Assembly (NCBI RefSeq): GCF_002368075.1
Contig: NZ_AP018314.1
Span: 3,649,657-3,713,656, forward strand
Length of the DNA: 64,000 bases
DNA from: Sphaerospermopsis kisseleviana NIES-73
GTDB taxonomy: Bacteria; Cyanobacteriota; Cyanobacteriia; Cyanobacteriales; Nostocaceae
Direction: 5' to 3'
A program made the translations under genes and the position numbers. Numbering within the stretch: the stretch's first letter is position 1; the number at the start of each line of letters is the position of its first letter. This document shows positions 26,894 to 34,659 of the stretch, piece after piece. The notes under the pieces were generated by a model. It worked only from the letters and a program-made list of their open reading frames with translations. It was not told where the DNA came from and did no database searches.

Positions 26894-26990
26894 TGCAGTT
26901 ACAATTATAAAACTTATCAATCCCTACAGATTTATCTGGGGGATTGTTTTATGATTGAACGCAGATAAACGCAGATAAACGCAGATTTTT

Positions 26991-27797
26991 ATGGATAATT
27001 TAAATGAATTAATAGCAGATATTCAAAGATTTGAAGCAATTATTTCTGACTGGGATGAAAGTCAAAGATGTGTGGCCGTTGCTTTAAAAAGTGCGGTTGA
27101 AGCTTTACATAAAGCAGCTTTAACGAACTTGATTAAAAGTTTGAAAAAGGATAATTTAGCCGCTTTAAGCAATGCGGTAAATGATGATATTGTTTATGCG
27201 GTTTTATTGTATCACAATTTGGTAAAACTGCCATTATCAGAACGGATAAAAACAGCATTAGCGGAAATTCGCCCTAGTTTACAAAGCCATAATGGGGATG
27301 TGGAATTAGTTGCTATTAAACCACCGGATACAGTTGAAGTTAAGTTAATTGGTAGTTGTAGTAATTGTGCCAGTTCTACTTTAACTTTAACTCAGTTAGT
27401 AGAACAAACTATTAAAAACCATTGTCCAGAAATTACTAAAATTGTAGCTGTTAATAATACTCCTAATTCTACAATTGCTACTATTCCCACAAATTCCTAT
27501 TGGGTAAGAGTTACGAATGTTAATGAACTTCCTGAAAATCAAATATTAGGAGTTAGAATTGAAAATCATAACTTGATTTTATACAAACAAGATAATAAGG
27601 TACACTGTTATGGTAATGCCTGTTCTCATTTAGGTTTTCCCTTGGATAAAGGTAAAGTTAAAAATGGTATTATCACCTGTGCATCCCATCAATTTGAATA
27701 CGATTTAAATACAGGCAAATGTTTAACAGTACCGGATATTTCTCTACAAAGTTATCAAGTGCAAGTTAAAGGTGATAAAGTGTATGTCCAGGTTTAA
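26991..27797 (+). CDS. NifU C-terminal domain fused to a Rieske-type ferredoxin domain
   Basis: A 268-residue protein. Residues about 84-150 form a NifU-C/Nfu domain with the cluster-binding GSCSNCAS motif. Residues about 165-268 form a Rieske domain with C-S-H (ACSHLGFPLDKG) and C-x-x-H (TCASHQFEYDLNTG). This pairs an Fe-S scaffold with a [2Fe-2S] electron carrier. It corresponds to the NifU-like gene before the NHL gene in the Nostoc extended hyp operon. Here the NHL gene is on the other side of the rearrangement, and accessory DNA follows instead. Confidence 0.9.
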   Translation: MDNLNELIADIQRFEAIISDWDESQRCVAVALKSAVEALHKAALTNLIKSLKKDNLAALSNAVNDDIVYAVLLYHNLVKLPLSERIKTALAEIRPSLQSHNGDVELVAIKPPDTVEVKLIGSCSNCASSTLTLTQLVEQTIKNHCPEITKIVAVNNTPNSTIATIPTNSYWVRVTNVNELPENQILGVRIENHNLILYKQDNKVHCYGNACSHLGFPLDKGKVKNGIITCASHQFEYDLNTGKCLTVPDISLQSYQVQVKGDKVYVQV

Positions 27798-27822
27798 AGT
27801 TTGAGATTCCTGTGGAAATTTT

Positions 27823-27886
27823 ATTAATAAATATTAATAAATATTAATAAATATTAATAAATATTAATAAATATTAATAAATATTT
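27823..27886. repeat. Decamer tandem repeat (ATATTAATAA)
   Basis: ATATTAATAA is repeated about six times without change. It forms the 3' end of the PIN-domain ORF below, and that ORF stops inside it. The repeat marks the junction between the hyp-operon genes and the accessory block. Confidence 0.9.
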
Positions 27887-28061
27887 TTGGAGCATCTACT
27901 CCTACTCTTTTTTGTAACAAATAGCAAGTTTCTGTAACGACACACCAGGTTGTAATAAATTGCTGATTAGCTAAATCTTGAAATCGTTTTTTGGCGGCTA
28001 TATAAACTACATCTTGTTTATTAGCAAGAGCTAACCAAAAGCCTGTATCAACTATGATCAT
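27864..28061 (-). pseudogene. VapC-like PIN-domain toxin, C-terminally truncated
   Basis: From the internal ATG at 28061 the product starts MIIVDTGFWLALANKQD and includes TWCVVTETCYLL, which supply the first acidic residues of a PIN nuclease. PIN toxins are about 130 residues, but this one stops after about 65, where the decamer repeat begins. The second half with the remaining acidic residues is missing, so it should be inactive. It overlaps the antitoxin-like gene upstream by 14 bp, the usual TA arrangement. Confidence 0.75.
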
Positions 28062-28287
28062 ATTTTTGATTAAGTTCACGATCTAAGTAGTTTTTATAGT
28101 TTTTAGAGAGGTCAGTTTCAGCTTCTATACAACCGATAAAGTCTGACCAGTCTTGCAAGGAATTTTCTGAAGATTTGTGTTGATTCAGAAGATAGGGTTT
28201 TTTTAGGACTTCTACAAGTTCGACTATGATTTGTTGTGCATCGGGAGGAAGAGAGGCAATATCTTGTTGAATTGTATCTAAGTTCAT
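28048..28287 (-). CDS. Antitoxin-like small protein upstream of truncated PIN toxin
   Basis: A 79-residue protein (MNLDTIQQDIASLPPDAQQIIVEL..) resembling the short helical antitoxins that pair with PIN toxins in cyanobacteria. Its 3' end overlaps the toxin start. The toxin is broken, so the antitoxin is probably a leftover. Confidence 0.7.
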   Translation of the reverse strand: MNLDTIQQDIASLPPDAQQIIVELVEVLKKPYLLNQHKSSENSLQDWSDFIGCIEAETDLSKNYKNYLDRELNQKYDHS

Positions 28288-28566
28288 AATCTGATTTTGC
28301 TGTTTCTCTGATTATAGTTTAGCGAGAATTTTTTTTACAAAACCAATCAGATTCAGATAAGGTGTATTACATTTCATTAACGCACCCTACATAGCGATCG
28401 CTTCCCTATCCGTAAACATCGCATTTAATAATAGTTAAGGAAGTACAAAAAAAGGAAGTAGAGCGATATCGCTTTTCTCAAAGATGTTTAACAGTGAAAT
28501 TATTGGGTTTTTAGCAGAAATACATAGTAAGATTAGATAAGTTAGCAGAAATTCACTCGCCACATC

Positions 28567-28797
28567 ATGAATTACAGAGATTATATCACAATCGAACCCA
28601 ATAAACGCGGTGGTAAGCCTTGTGTACGTGGCTTGCGAATTACAGTTTATGAGGTGCTTGAATACCTAGCTTCTGAGATGACGGAAGCGGAAATTCTTGA
28701 TGATTTTCCCGATCTAACGCGAGAAGATTTAAAGGCTTGTATTGCTTATGCGGCTGATCGTGAACGTCGGCTGATGATTTCGACTTTATCAGCATGA
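28567..28797 (+). CDS. DUF433 antitoxin (copy A)
   Basis: A 76-residue protein with the DUF433 pattern: INPNK-like start (TIEPNKRGGKPCVRGLRITV), then a winged-helix core with DDFPDLTREDLKACIAYAADRE. DUF433 proteins act as DNA-binding antitoxins to PIN-like DUF5615 toxins. Its last 4 bases overlap the toxin start (ATGA). An identical copy is at 30851. Confidence 0.88.
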   Translation: MNYRDYITIEPNKRGGKPCVRGLRITVYEVLEYLASEMTEAEILDDFPDLTREDLKACIAYAADRERRLMISTLSA

Positions 28798-29129
28798 AAT
28801 TACTATTTGATGAAAACTTATCCCCCAAATTATCCACCCGTTTGAGCGATATTTTTCCAGGCTCGCTTCATGTTCGGGATGTAGGCATGAAAGCAACAAT
28901 AGACCCGATAGTTTGGAATTATGCAAAAGATAATGATTTGATGATCGTCTCGAAAGATGCTGATATGCACGATTTGAGTTTAGTGTTTGGGAATCCTCCA
29001 AAAGTCATCTGGCTTAGACTGGGAAACTGTTCTACCTGACAAGTTGAAAATTTACTGCGTCGGGAGTTCAGTACAATCAAATTATTTTATGAAGATGAAA
29101 ATTCATCCCTTCACTACTTCATCATCTAA
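28794..29129 (+). pseudogene. DUF5615 PIN-like toxin with in-frame TGA (copy A)
   Basis: The frame begins MKLLFDENLSPKLSTRL, has the acidic DADMHD motif, and meets a TGA at 29037-29039 after 81 residues (IWLRLGNCST). The same frame then continues for 29 codons (starting QVENLLRREF) to a TAA at 29127-29129. The total of about 110 residues is the normal family length, and the continuation looks like the family's final helix. I therefore read the TGA as a nonsense mutation. An 81-residue product may still be made. Confidence 0.8.
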
Positions 29130-29264
29130 ACTAACAAAAATCCCAAATGGCGCATGATACTCGACTGTACCGTGAATCAGTTCACCTAACCGATATTTAG
29201 ATTTGATTTTTTGCCAAAACTGATCTTCATAGCATTTCCAAAATCTTCGCGTTGTGTAGTGCAT
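29103..29264 (-). pseudogene. 53-aa chimeric remnant: RelE-like start joined to S1-domain fragment (copy A)
   Basis: The ORF starts MHYTTRRFWKCYE, like the beginning of RelE-type toxins, and continues FWQKIKSKYRLGEL.. GTVEYHAPFGIFVSLDDEVVKG, like the first half of a small cyanobacterial S1-domain RNA-binding protein. Its ATG overlaps the antitoxin stop (TGATG). I read it as two gene fragments fused by deletion. Confidence 0.6.
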
Positions 29265-29464
29265 CAGAGTTCTCGGAAATGTCCCGCTTTAAACTCAGCG
29301 ATCGCTTCTTCTGCTAAAGCTTCCAGTTTGCCGTCTGCGATGTCTTGTTCTAGCTGCTCATCCCAACGCTGGTAGTCTATGTCTAAGATCCATTGCCGGA
29401 GTCGCTGAAACTGCTCTGGTGGAAGCGTCAGAATAGCTGCTTCAATTTGTTCAATGGTTGACAT
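29264..29464 (-). CDS. Antitoxin of RelE/ParE-type module (copy A)
   Basis: A 66-residue acidic, helical protein (MSTIEQIEAAILTLPPEQFQRL..WDEQLEQDIADGKLEALAEEA). This is the common cyanobacterial antitoxin that precedes RelE/ParE toxins. Its stop overlaps the ATG of the chimeric remnant, where the toxin gene should be. An identical protein is encoded at 31548-31748. Confidence 0.75.
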   Translation of the reverse strand: MSTIEQIEAAILTLPPEQFQRLRQWILDIDYQRWDEQLEQDIADGKLEALAEEAIAEFKAGHFREL

Positions 29465-29584
29465 TTCAGGTTATAGTTTTTTGACTTCAATCACATTATA
29501 GCTTTGTAGAGAGGAGTAATTCTAATTTTTACCTCACAGATCGCTTATAATCAATGTATTATTGTATATCTAAAAATTTAAAAT

Positions 29585-29770
29585 ATGTCACTCGCTGAGT
29601 TAATTCCTCTAGTCAATAATCTGAGTCAGTCAGATAAATTATCACTCTTGAAACTCCTAGCAAAACAAATCCCAAATGCTGAATTACAAGTAATCTTTTC
29701 TGCCTCAGAGTATCCAATTTGGTCGCCCTACGACTTAGTAGTTAACGAAGCACTAGAAAATAAAGATTGA
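29585..29770 (+). pseudogene. 3'-truncated copy of the 72-aa gene at 31869
   Basis: The first 50 residues (MSLAELIPLVNNLSQSDKLSLLKLL..) are identical to the gene at 31869, but at the end of repeat A the frame switches to unrelated sequence and stops after 61 residues. The downstream retropepsin-like partner found after copy B is absent here. Confidence 0.8.
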
Positions 29771-29792
29771 GCGATCGCTTTTCTCAAAGATG

Positions 29793-30098
29793 TTAAACAG
29801 TAAATTTAGACGGCTGATATTTATAACTTAATTCAAGAGCATTGCAAAAGCTATTTAGTTGATTAAGCAAAGCATTATAGTAACTGTAAGCATCCTCTTG
29901 TTTATCTTGGAGATTAGCATATAAAGTTAACTCTGGTTCTGGTGCTAGGTGATCTTTAGGGATATCTAAACCTGCTTCAGATAACCGTGTTGAGGCAATT
30001 GCAATTAATAATGCTCCAATTGTATTAGATTCACCATTGTGAAGATCATTCAGTCCAGGTAATATTGTTTCTGCACCTGGTAATTCATTAAGATTCAT
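29793..30098 (-). CDS. 101-aa protein of unknown function, downstream of nucleotidyltransferase
   Basis: It starts MNLNELPGAETILPGLNDL and is helical with no transmembrane segment. The start codon overlaps the stop of the upstream nucleotidyltransferase gene by 4 bp (ATGA), so the two form a translationally coupled pair and may be a toxin-antitoxin unit. I do not recognise the family. Confidence 0.75.
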   Translation of the reverse strand: MNLNELPGAETILPGLNDLHNGESNTIGALLIAIASTRLSEAGLDIPKDHLAPEPELTLYANLQDKQEDAYSYYNALLNQLNSFCNALELSYKYQPSKFTV

Positions 30099-30646
30099 GA
30101 TTGATTTTCCTCCAGGTTATTTTCACAACGTTCAATAAATTTCTCAATTCTACTTCTAAGGATATCAGGGTTTAGAGAGGGAAATCTGATTAGTTCAGGT
30201 GCGATCGCTTCAAAGCAATTCCGTAAATCATTCAAAGAGAATAATTTCTGTTTATACATGGCTTCAATATCTTTAATATCACGGTCAAATCCCCTGGATA
30301 GTTTAGCAAGAGCTTGGGCGGTAAAATCATAGTGATAAAACGAAATTTGACCTCGTTTGCCAATGAATACACTTCTATCACGCCATCCAGGAAGAGGTGG
30401 TAAGAAATCCTGGGGAGATGCTAATTCGATATTAATGTTTAATTCTTGTTTGAGTTTGGCAATAGCTTGAAAAATGCCTGGTGGTTCAGGATCTAGACGA
30501 AGATCAACATCAACTGTGGAGTTACGCCATCCAATTAGTAGCGCACTAGCTCCTCCTGTAAAGTAGATGCAGCCTGAACCCTGAGCTTCTCTACCTAAGA
30601 CTTGCATCAGACGTTCTAACTTTTGAGTGTCAATGTTTTCACGCAT
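30095..30646 (-). CDS. DUF6036-like nucleotidyltransferase (AbiEii/MNT-type)
   Basis: A 183-residue protein with FTGGASALLIGWRNSTVDVDLRL (about 29-51), the GG..-DxD pattern of minimal nucleotidyltransferases, and a FIGKRGQISFYHYDF segment. Such proteins occur in toxin-antitoxin and abortive-infection modules, where they modify tRNA or protein with nucleotides. The coupled 101-aa gene follows. The pair is flanked on both sides by the 1343-bp direct repeats. Confidence 0.8.
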   Translation of the reverse strand: MRENIDTQKLERLMQVLGREAQGSGCIYFTGGASALLIGWRNSTVDVDLRLDPEPPGIFQAIAKLKQELNINIELASPQDFLPPLPGWRDRSVFIGKRGQISFYHYDFTAQALAKLSRGFDRDIKDIEAMYKQKLFSLNDLRNCFEAIAPELIRFPSLNPDILRSRIEKFIERCENNLEENQS

Positions 30647-30850
30647 ATTTTTATTGATTTATTTGTTTGGAAGTTGAGCGATCGCTTCCCTATCCGTAAA
30701 CATCGCATTTAATAATAGTTAAGGAAGTACAAAAAAAGGAAGTAGAGCGATATCGCTTTTCTCAAAGATGTTTAACAGTGAAATTATTGGGTTTTTAGCA
30801 GAAATACATAGTAAGATTAGATAAGTTAGCAGAAATTCACTCGCCACATC

Positions 30851-31081
30851 ATGAATTACAGAGATTATATCACAATCGAACCCAATAAACGCGGTGGTAA
30901 GCCTTGTGTACGTGGCTTGCGAATTACAGTTTATGAGGTGCTTGAATACCTAGCTTCTGAGATGACGGAAGCGGAAATTCTTGATGATTTTCCCGATCTA
31001 ACGCGAGAAGATTTAAAGGCTTGTATTGCTTATGCGGCTGATCGTGAACGTCGGCTGATGATTTCGACTTTATCAGCATGA
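30851..31081 (+). CDS. DUF433 antitoxin (copy B)
   Basis: Identical in sequence to the 76-residue protein at 28567, with the same 4-bp overlap with the PIN-like gene that follows. Confidence 0.88.
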   Translation: MNYRDYITIEPNKRGGKPCVRGLRITVYEVLEYLASEMTEAEILDDFPDLTREDLKACIAYAADRERRLMISTLSA

Positions 31082-31413
31082 AATTACTATTTGATGAAAA
31101 CTTATCCCCCAAATTATCCACCCGTTTGAGCGATATTTTTCCAGGCTCGCTTCATGTTCGGGATGTAGGCATGAAAGCAACAATAGACCCGATAGTTTGG
31201 AATTATGCAAAAGATAATGATTTGATGATCGTCTCGAAAGATGCTGATATGCACGATTTGAGTTTAGTGTTTGGGAATCCTCCAAAAGTCATCTGGCTTA
31301 GACTGGGAAACTGTTCTACCTGACAAGTTGAAAATTTACTGCGTCGGGAGTTCAGTACAATCAAATTATTTTATGAAGATGAAAATTCATCCCTTCACTA
31401 CTTCATCATCTAA
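31078..31413 (+). pseudogene. DUF5615 PIN-like toxin with in-frame TGA (copy B)
   Basis: Same sequence as copy A, including the TGA (31321-31323) after residue 81 and the 29-codon continuation. The nonsense change therefore predates the duplication. Confidence 0.8.
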
Positions 31414-31548
31414 ACTAACAAAAATCCCAAATGGCGCATGATACTCGACTGTACCGTGAATCAGTTCACCTAACCGATATTTAGATTTGATTTTTTGCCA
31501 AAACTGATCTTCATAGCATTTCCAAAATCTTCGCGTTGTGTAGTGCAT
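31387..31548 (-). pseudogene. 53-aa RelE/S1 chimeric remnant (copy B)
   Basis: Identical to the remnant at 29103-29264, so this fusion also predates the duplication. Confidence 0.6.
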
Positions 31549-31748
31549 CAGAGTTCTCGGAAATGTCCCGCTTTAAACTCAGCGATCGCTTCTTCTGCTA
31601 AAGCCTCCAGTTTGCCGTCTGCGATGTCTTGTTCTAGCTGCTCATCCCAACGCTGGTAGTCTATGTCTAAGATCCATTGCCGGAGTCGCTGAAACTGCTC
31701 TGGTGGAAGCGTCAGAATAGCTGCTTCAATTTGTTCAATGGTTGACAT
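31548..31748 (-). CDS. Antitoxin of RelE/ParE-type module (copy B)
   Basis: The 66-residue product is identical to that at 29264-29464. The coding sequence differs by one silent base (GCT/GCC alanine codon near 31609). Confidence 0.75.
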   Translation of the reverse strand: MSTIEQIEAAILTLPPEQFQRLRQWILDIDYQRWDEQLEQDIADGKLEALAEEAIAEFKAGHFREL

Positions 31749-31868
31749 TTCAGGTTATGGTTTTTTGACTTCAATCACATTATAGCTTTGTAGAGAGGAG
31801 TAATTCTAATTTTTACCTCACAGATCGCTTATAATCAATGTATTATTGTATATCTAAAAATTTAAAAT

Positions 31869-32087
31869 ATGTCACTCGCTGAGTTAATTCCTCTAGTCAA
31901 TAATCTGAGTCAGTCAGATAAATTATCACTCTTGAAACTCCTAGCAAAACAAATCCCAAATGCTGAATTACAAGTAATCTTTTCTGCCTCAGAGTATCCA
32001 ATTTGGTCGCCCTACGACTCAACGGAAGCTGCAAATATCCTGATGCAGATGATTCAGGATCACCAAGAGGCATCTACTGATGGCTAG
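31869..32087 (+). CDS. 72-aa helical protein paired with retropepsin-like gene
   Basis: The protein starts MSLAELIPLVNNLSQSDKLSLLKLLAKQI and ends ILMQMIQDHQEASTDG. It has the look of a small antitoxin-like or adaptor protein and overlaps the next gene by 8 bp. The same kind of pair is frequent in cyanobacteria (from memory). Function unknown. Confidence 0.75.
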   Translation: MSLAELIPLVNNLSQSDKLSLLKLLAKQIPNAELQVIFSASEYPIWSPYDSTEAANILMQMIQDHQEASTDG

Positions 32088-32475
32088 TACAGTGGAATTT
32101 TCCTTTAATGATGATGAAGCATTACCCACAATTCCGATCATTTTGAGTTATGCAAACTCTTCTGTTTCCGCAAATGCATTGCTGGATACTGGGTCTAGGG
32201 CCAATCTCCTACCTTATGACATTGGGTTAAAATTAGGTGCAATTTGGGATAATCAAACTGTCCGTTTGCCATTGGCTGGAAATCTTGCAAAAGTTGAAGC
32301 ACGGGGGTTATTTGTACAAGTTCAAATTGGGAATCTTGAACCCGTTCGTCTAGCATTTGCCTGGGTAGAAGCCTCTCATGTACCCTTAATCCTTGGGCAA
32401 ACGAACTTTTTTCGAGAATTTGATGTTTGTTTTGAGCGATCGCAATGCACGATTAAAATTATCCGAGGTGATTAG
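32080..32475 (+). CDS. Retropepsin-like aspartyl protease domain protein
   Basis: A 131-residue protein with ALLDTGSRANLLPYDIGLKLG (about 33-53), containing the D-T-G-S active-site motif, and the later VPLILGQTNFFREFDV segment with the hydrophobic-hydrophobic-glycine signature. Members work as dimers. The substrate is unknown. The gene overlaps the upstream 72-aa gene by 8 bp, and a GCGATCGC site lies just after the stop. Confidence 0.82.
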   Translation: MASTVEFSFNDDEALPTIPIILSYANSSVSANALLDTGSRANLLPYDIGLKLGAIWDNQTVRLPLAGNLAKVEARGLFVQVQIGNLEPVRLAFAWVEASHVPLILGQTNFFREFDVCFERSQCTIKIIRGD

Positions 32476-32549
32476 CGATCGCACTTTATGTATCATTCTT
32501 GAGAAGAACTTCTAATCTACGGCTCTCACCAATGCTTCTCTACACAAAT

Positions 32550-33059
32550 CTATTTACCAAAAGCCCCAATACCATATCGACATGGAGCATTTGAACAACT
32601 AGGCATAATTACTCGGATTGTGAACCTGGCATTCCAACGTGGTGTAACCCAAACAAAGGGGGTATCGTCATTTTCAGTATCAGATACGATAAGATTACCG
32701 TTATCGTCATAAAGCTTCAAGTCAATGTCTCGGCAGTCGCTATCACAAACGCCTACAATTGCATAGCTAACACCGCTTCTCAAATTTATTGTGATGTCGT
32801 CGTAGCCACCACGCCCCAGATTGCCAATAAATGGATCATGAGTCAGTGTGTAGCCGCTAAAACCAGCAGCTAAAGCAGCCCGAATTAACTGATCACGAAT
32901 CTGACTAGTATATGGATCAACTTGAGCTATTTGTGCATAAGTTTGGTTGTTCGAGTATTCAGCACGGGCAAAACTTGCGGTCGACGGAATAGTGGTTAGA
33001 GCAGAAACTAGCAAAACAGTTTTCAGCAGAGCTTGCAATGTAGTAAAAATATTTCTCAC
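32550..33059 (-). CDS. Secreted protein of unknown function
   Basis: A 169-residue protein with an N-terminal signal peptide (hydrophobic stretch about 11-32 ending ASFARAEYS). The mature part is beta-rich, with YDDITINLRSGVSYAIVGVCDSDCRDIDLKLYD and paired cysteines (CDSDC, CSNAPC) that could form disulfides outside the cytoplasm. It resembles pre-peptidase C-terminal-like beta domains (LKLYDDNGNLIVSDTENDDTP), but this is weak. It sits between the accessory block and xisC. Confidence 0.75.
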   Translation of the reverse strand: MRNIFTTLQALLKTVLLVSALTTIPSTASFARAEYSNNQTYAQIAQVDPYTSQIRDQLIRAALAAGFSGYTLTHDPFIGNLGRGGYDDITINLRSGVSYAIVGVCDSDCRDIDLKLYDDNGNLIVSDTENDDTPFVWVTPRWNARFTIRVIMPSCSNAPCRYGIGAFGK

Positions 33060-33324
33060 AGAGAAACCCCCCAGAATTAGCAGTTGAAAGTTGGCATAAC
33101 TATTTATTAAACAGAAACTTTCCCTCTATCACCCTAGTCTATCTAGTCAGATAAGGCTTTACGCTTAACAACAAATTATTGTGCGTGATACAAAGGGAAA
33201 TAAAAGTCAGGTGAATATACTATGTTACTTGAAAGTATCGCTGAATAGTTAAAAATTCATTTACAACGTGTAAAAATTTAACACCAACAAGATTTATACA
33301 AATTTTGTGTGAAGTTTTTTTTCG

Positions 33325-34659
33325 TTATATATTTCGGAGATGTCTATTAGACATCTCCAACAATCTCAACCTTTCCACCTCCAACCTTAATCTTTCATTC
33401 TCCATCCTTAACGCCAAAATTTCATCCTTCTGCAACTCAATTAACGACCGTTGACTAATTACCTCACCAAAGGCTTTTTTCCGGTTTTCAATCCCAAACC
33501 ATCTTTGATAAGTCTTTGTATGTTCATCAACAGTATGACCTAAATTATCTGCTGCTGCTTTAATTGGTATTCCCTGAAGATGCGCTCTAATTGCACAAGC
33601 GTGACGTAAATCATAAGGTTGAAATTCAATTCCCACTTTTCTAAACCATCTGGATATATCTCTCCGCATCCAATTAATATTTTGTACAGAAGCAATTTTT
33701 TCAACCTTTCTTGCTAAAATATTTAATGGTTTGGGATTTTTTAAATCAAATAATTCCACCCATTCAGTCACAAAAGGAATAACTTCTCTATATCCAGTTT
33801 TGGTATTTTTATTCACCTTCCAAGTATGATCTATATTTTGAGGAGACATCCACCAATTAATATCAGGTTGTACAAATAATTCCCTTGGTCTTAATCCATA
33901 AGTCGCCAACATTCCATATACCCAACGCCACATTTCCCAGGTGTCTATTTCATCAGTAATATTTGTATTTTTGCGGTTGAGGGCGAATTTTTCAAACAGA
34001 TAAAAACCAGATATAATTTTTTCATCATCTGGTATTTCTCGATAAGCAGGAGTGACATGATCTCGTTTTACATCCAATTGAAATCCTAAATTAAAAGTTT
34101 TTATCAAAACTGAACTTACCGCAATTAATTCATTTTTTTTATTACCATTAACTGAATTAATCACTTCCTCAAAATTTTCTTTAGTAGCTAAAGTTGTTAA
34201 ATCAAAATTTCTTTTAATCACAGATATATAGTTAGCAAAAGTATTTTCACTGGTAATAGTTTTTTGACGGGTTTGATAATATTTCTCTGCAAATGTATCT
34301 AATAATTCCCCAATAGTTTTAACTTCTTGTTTCTCTCTCGATTTAATTCCTAAATACTTCTCATTCCATTGAAAAGTATGACGAGCAATTAATTTACCTA
34401 ACTCGTAACTTTCCTCAATGGCTGTTTTTAAACCCTCTAAATTTGCGGGTATTCCTAGAGATAAATCATACTGTTTTTTCTGTTTACCTACACTGAGATC
34501 ACCTGGTTTTAAAGGTAATGTAGCTCGTAATTGCAGAGAATTGCCAGTTTGTTTAATACTAACTTTAATTCTCTCTCTTTTTAAATTACTATTAGCTTCA
34601 ATTAACTTCTGTTCAAAAACTGCTTGATACTGTAATTCTGTTGCTTTTATTTTCGCCAT
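33325..34659 (-). CDS. xisC: XisC/XisA-type tyrosine site-specific recombinase
   Basis: A 444-residue protein. The catalytic residues read as R257 (YGLRPREL), Y349-x-x-R352 (PYDLRHACAIR), H375 (NLGHTVDEH) and nucleophile Y384 (KTYQRW). A Tyr replaces the usual first His of HxxR, a variation I remember for XisA and XisC. A predicted coiled coil follows (about 403-437). In Anabaena PCC 7120 xisC lies just inside the right border of the hupL element, beside hupL-C, and is needed for its excision in heterocysts. Here the start is 286 bp from the right hupL core, the same relative place. I assign the symbol by position and family. A XisA-like origin is the alternative. Confidence 0.88.
   Translation of the reverse strand: MAKIKATELQYQAVFEQKLIEANSNLKRERIKVSIKQTGNSLQLRATLPLKPGDLSVGKQKKQYDLSLGIPANLEGLKTAIEESYELGKLIARHTFQWNEKYLGIKSREKQEVKTIGELLDTFAEKYYQTRQKTITSENTFANYISVIKRNFDLTTLATKENFEEVINSVNGNKKNELIAVSSVLIKTFNLGFQLDVKRDHVTPAYREIPDDEKIISGFYLFEKFALNRKNTNITDEIDTWEMWRWVYGMLATYGLRPRELFVQPDINWWMSPQNIDHTWKVNKNTKTGYREVIPFVTEWVELFDLKNPKPLNILARKVEKIASVQNINWMRRDISRWFRKVGIEFQPYDLRHACAIRAHLQGIPIKAAADNLGHTVDEHTKTYQRWFGIENRKKAFGEVISQRSLIELQKDEILALRMENERLRLEVERLRLLEMSNRHLRNI

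Larger units (their letters stand above)
28393..29735. repeat. Direct repeat A, 1343 bp (toxin-antitoxin block, copy 1)
   Basis: This block is repeated at 30677-32019 with a constant offset of 2284 bp. I saw only two differences (near 29325 and 29470). It begins at AGCGATCGCTTCCC in both copies and ends at CCCTACGACT. It carries the DUF433/DUF5615 pair, a RelE-like fragment, an antitoxin and the start of a 72-aa gene. The stretch 28288-28566 upstream of the first gene is non-coding. Confidence 0.97.
30677..32019. repeat. Direct repeat B, 1343 bp (toxin-antitoxin block, copy 2)
   Basis: A near-identical copy of 28393-29735. Recombination between the copies would delete 2284 bp, including the nucleotidyltransferase operon. 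Copy B looks ancestral because its last gene continues naturally into the retropepsin-like gene, while copy A's last gene is cut. Confidence 0.97.

Noticed and set aside
28640..29001. Minus-strand ORFs opposite the DUF433/DUF5615 genes (also at 30924-31285)
   Set aside because: They are antisense to well-recognised coding sequence and have no family features.
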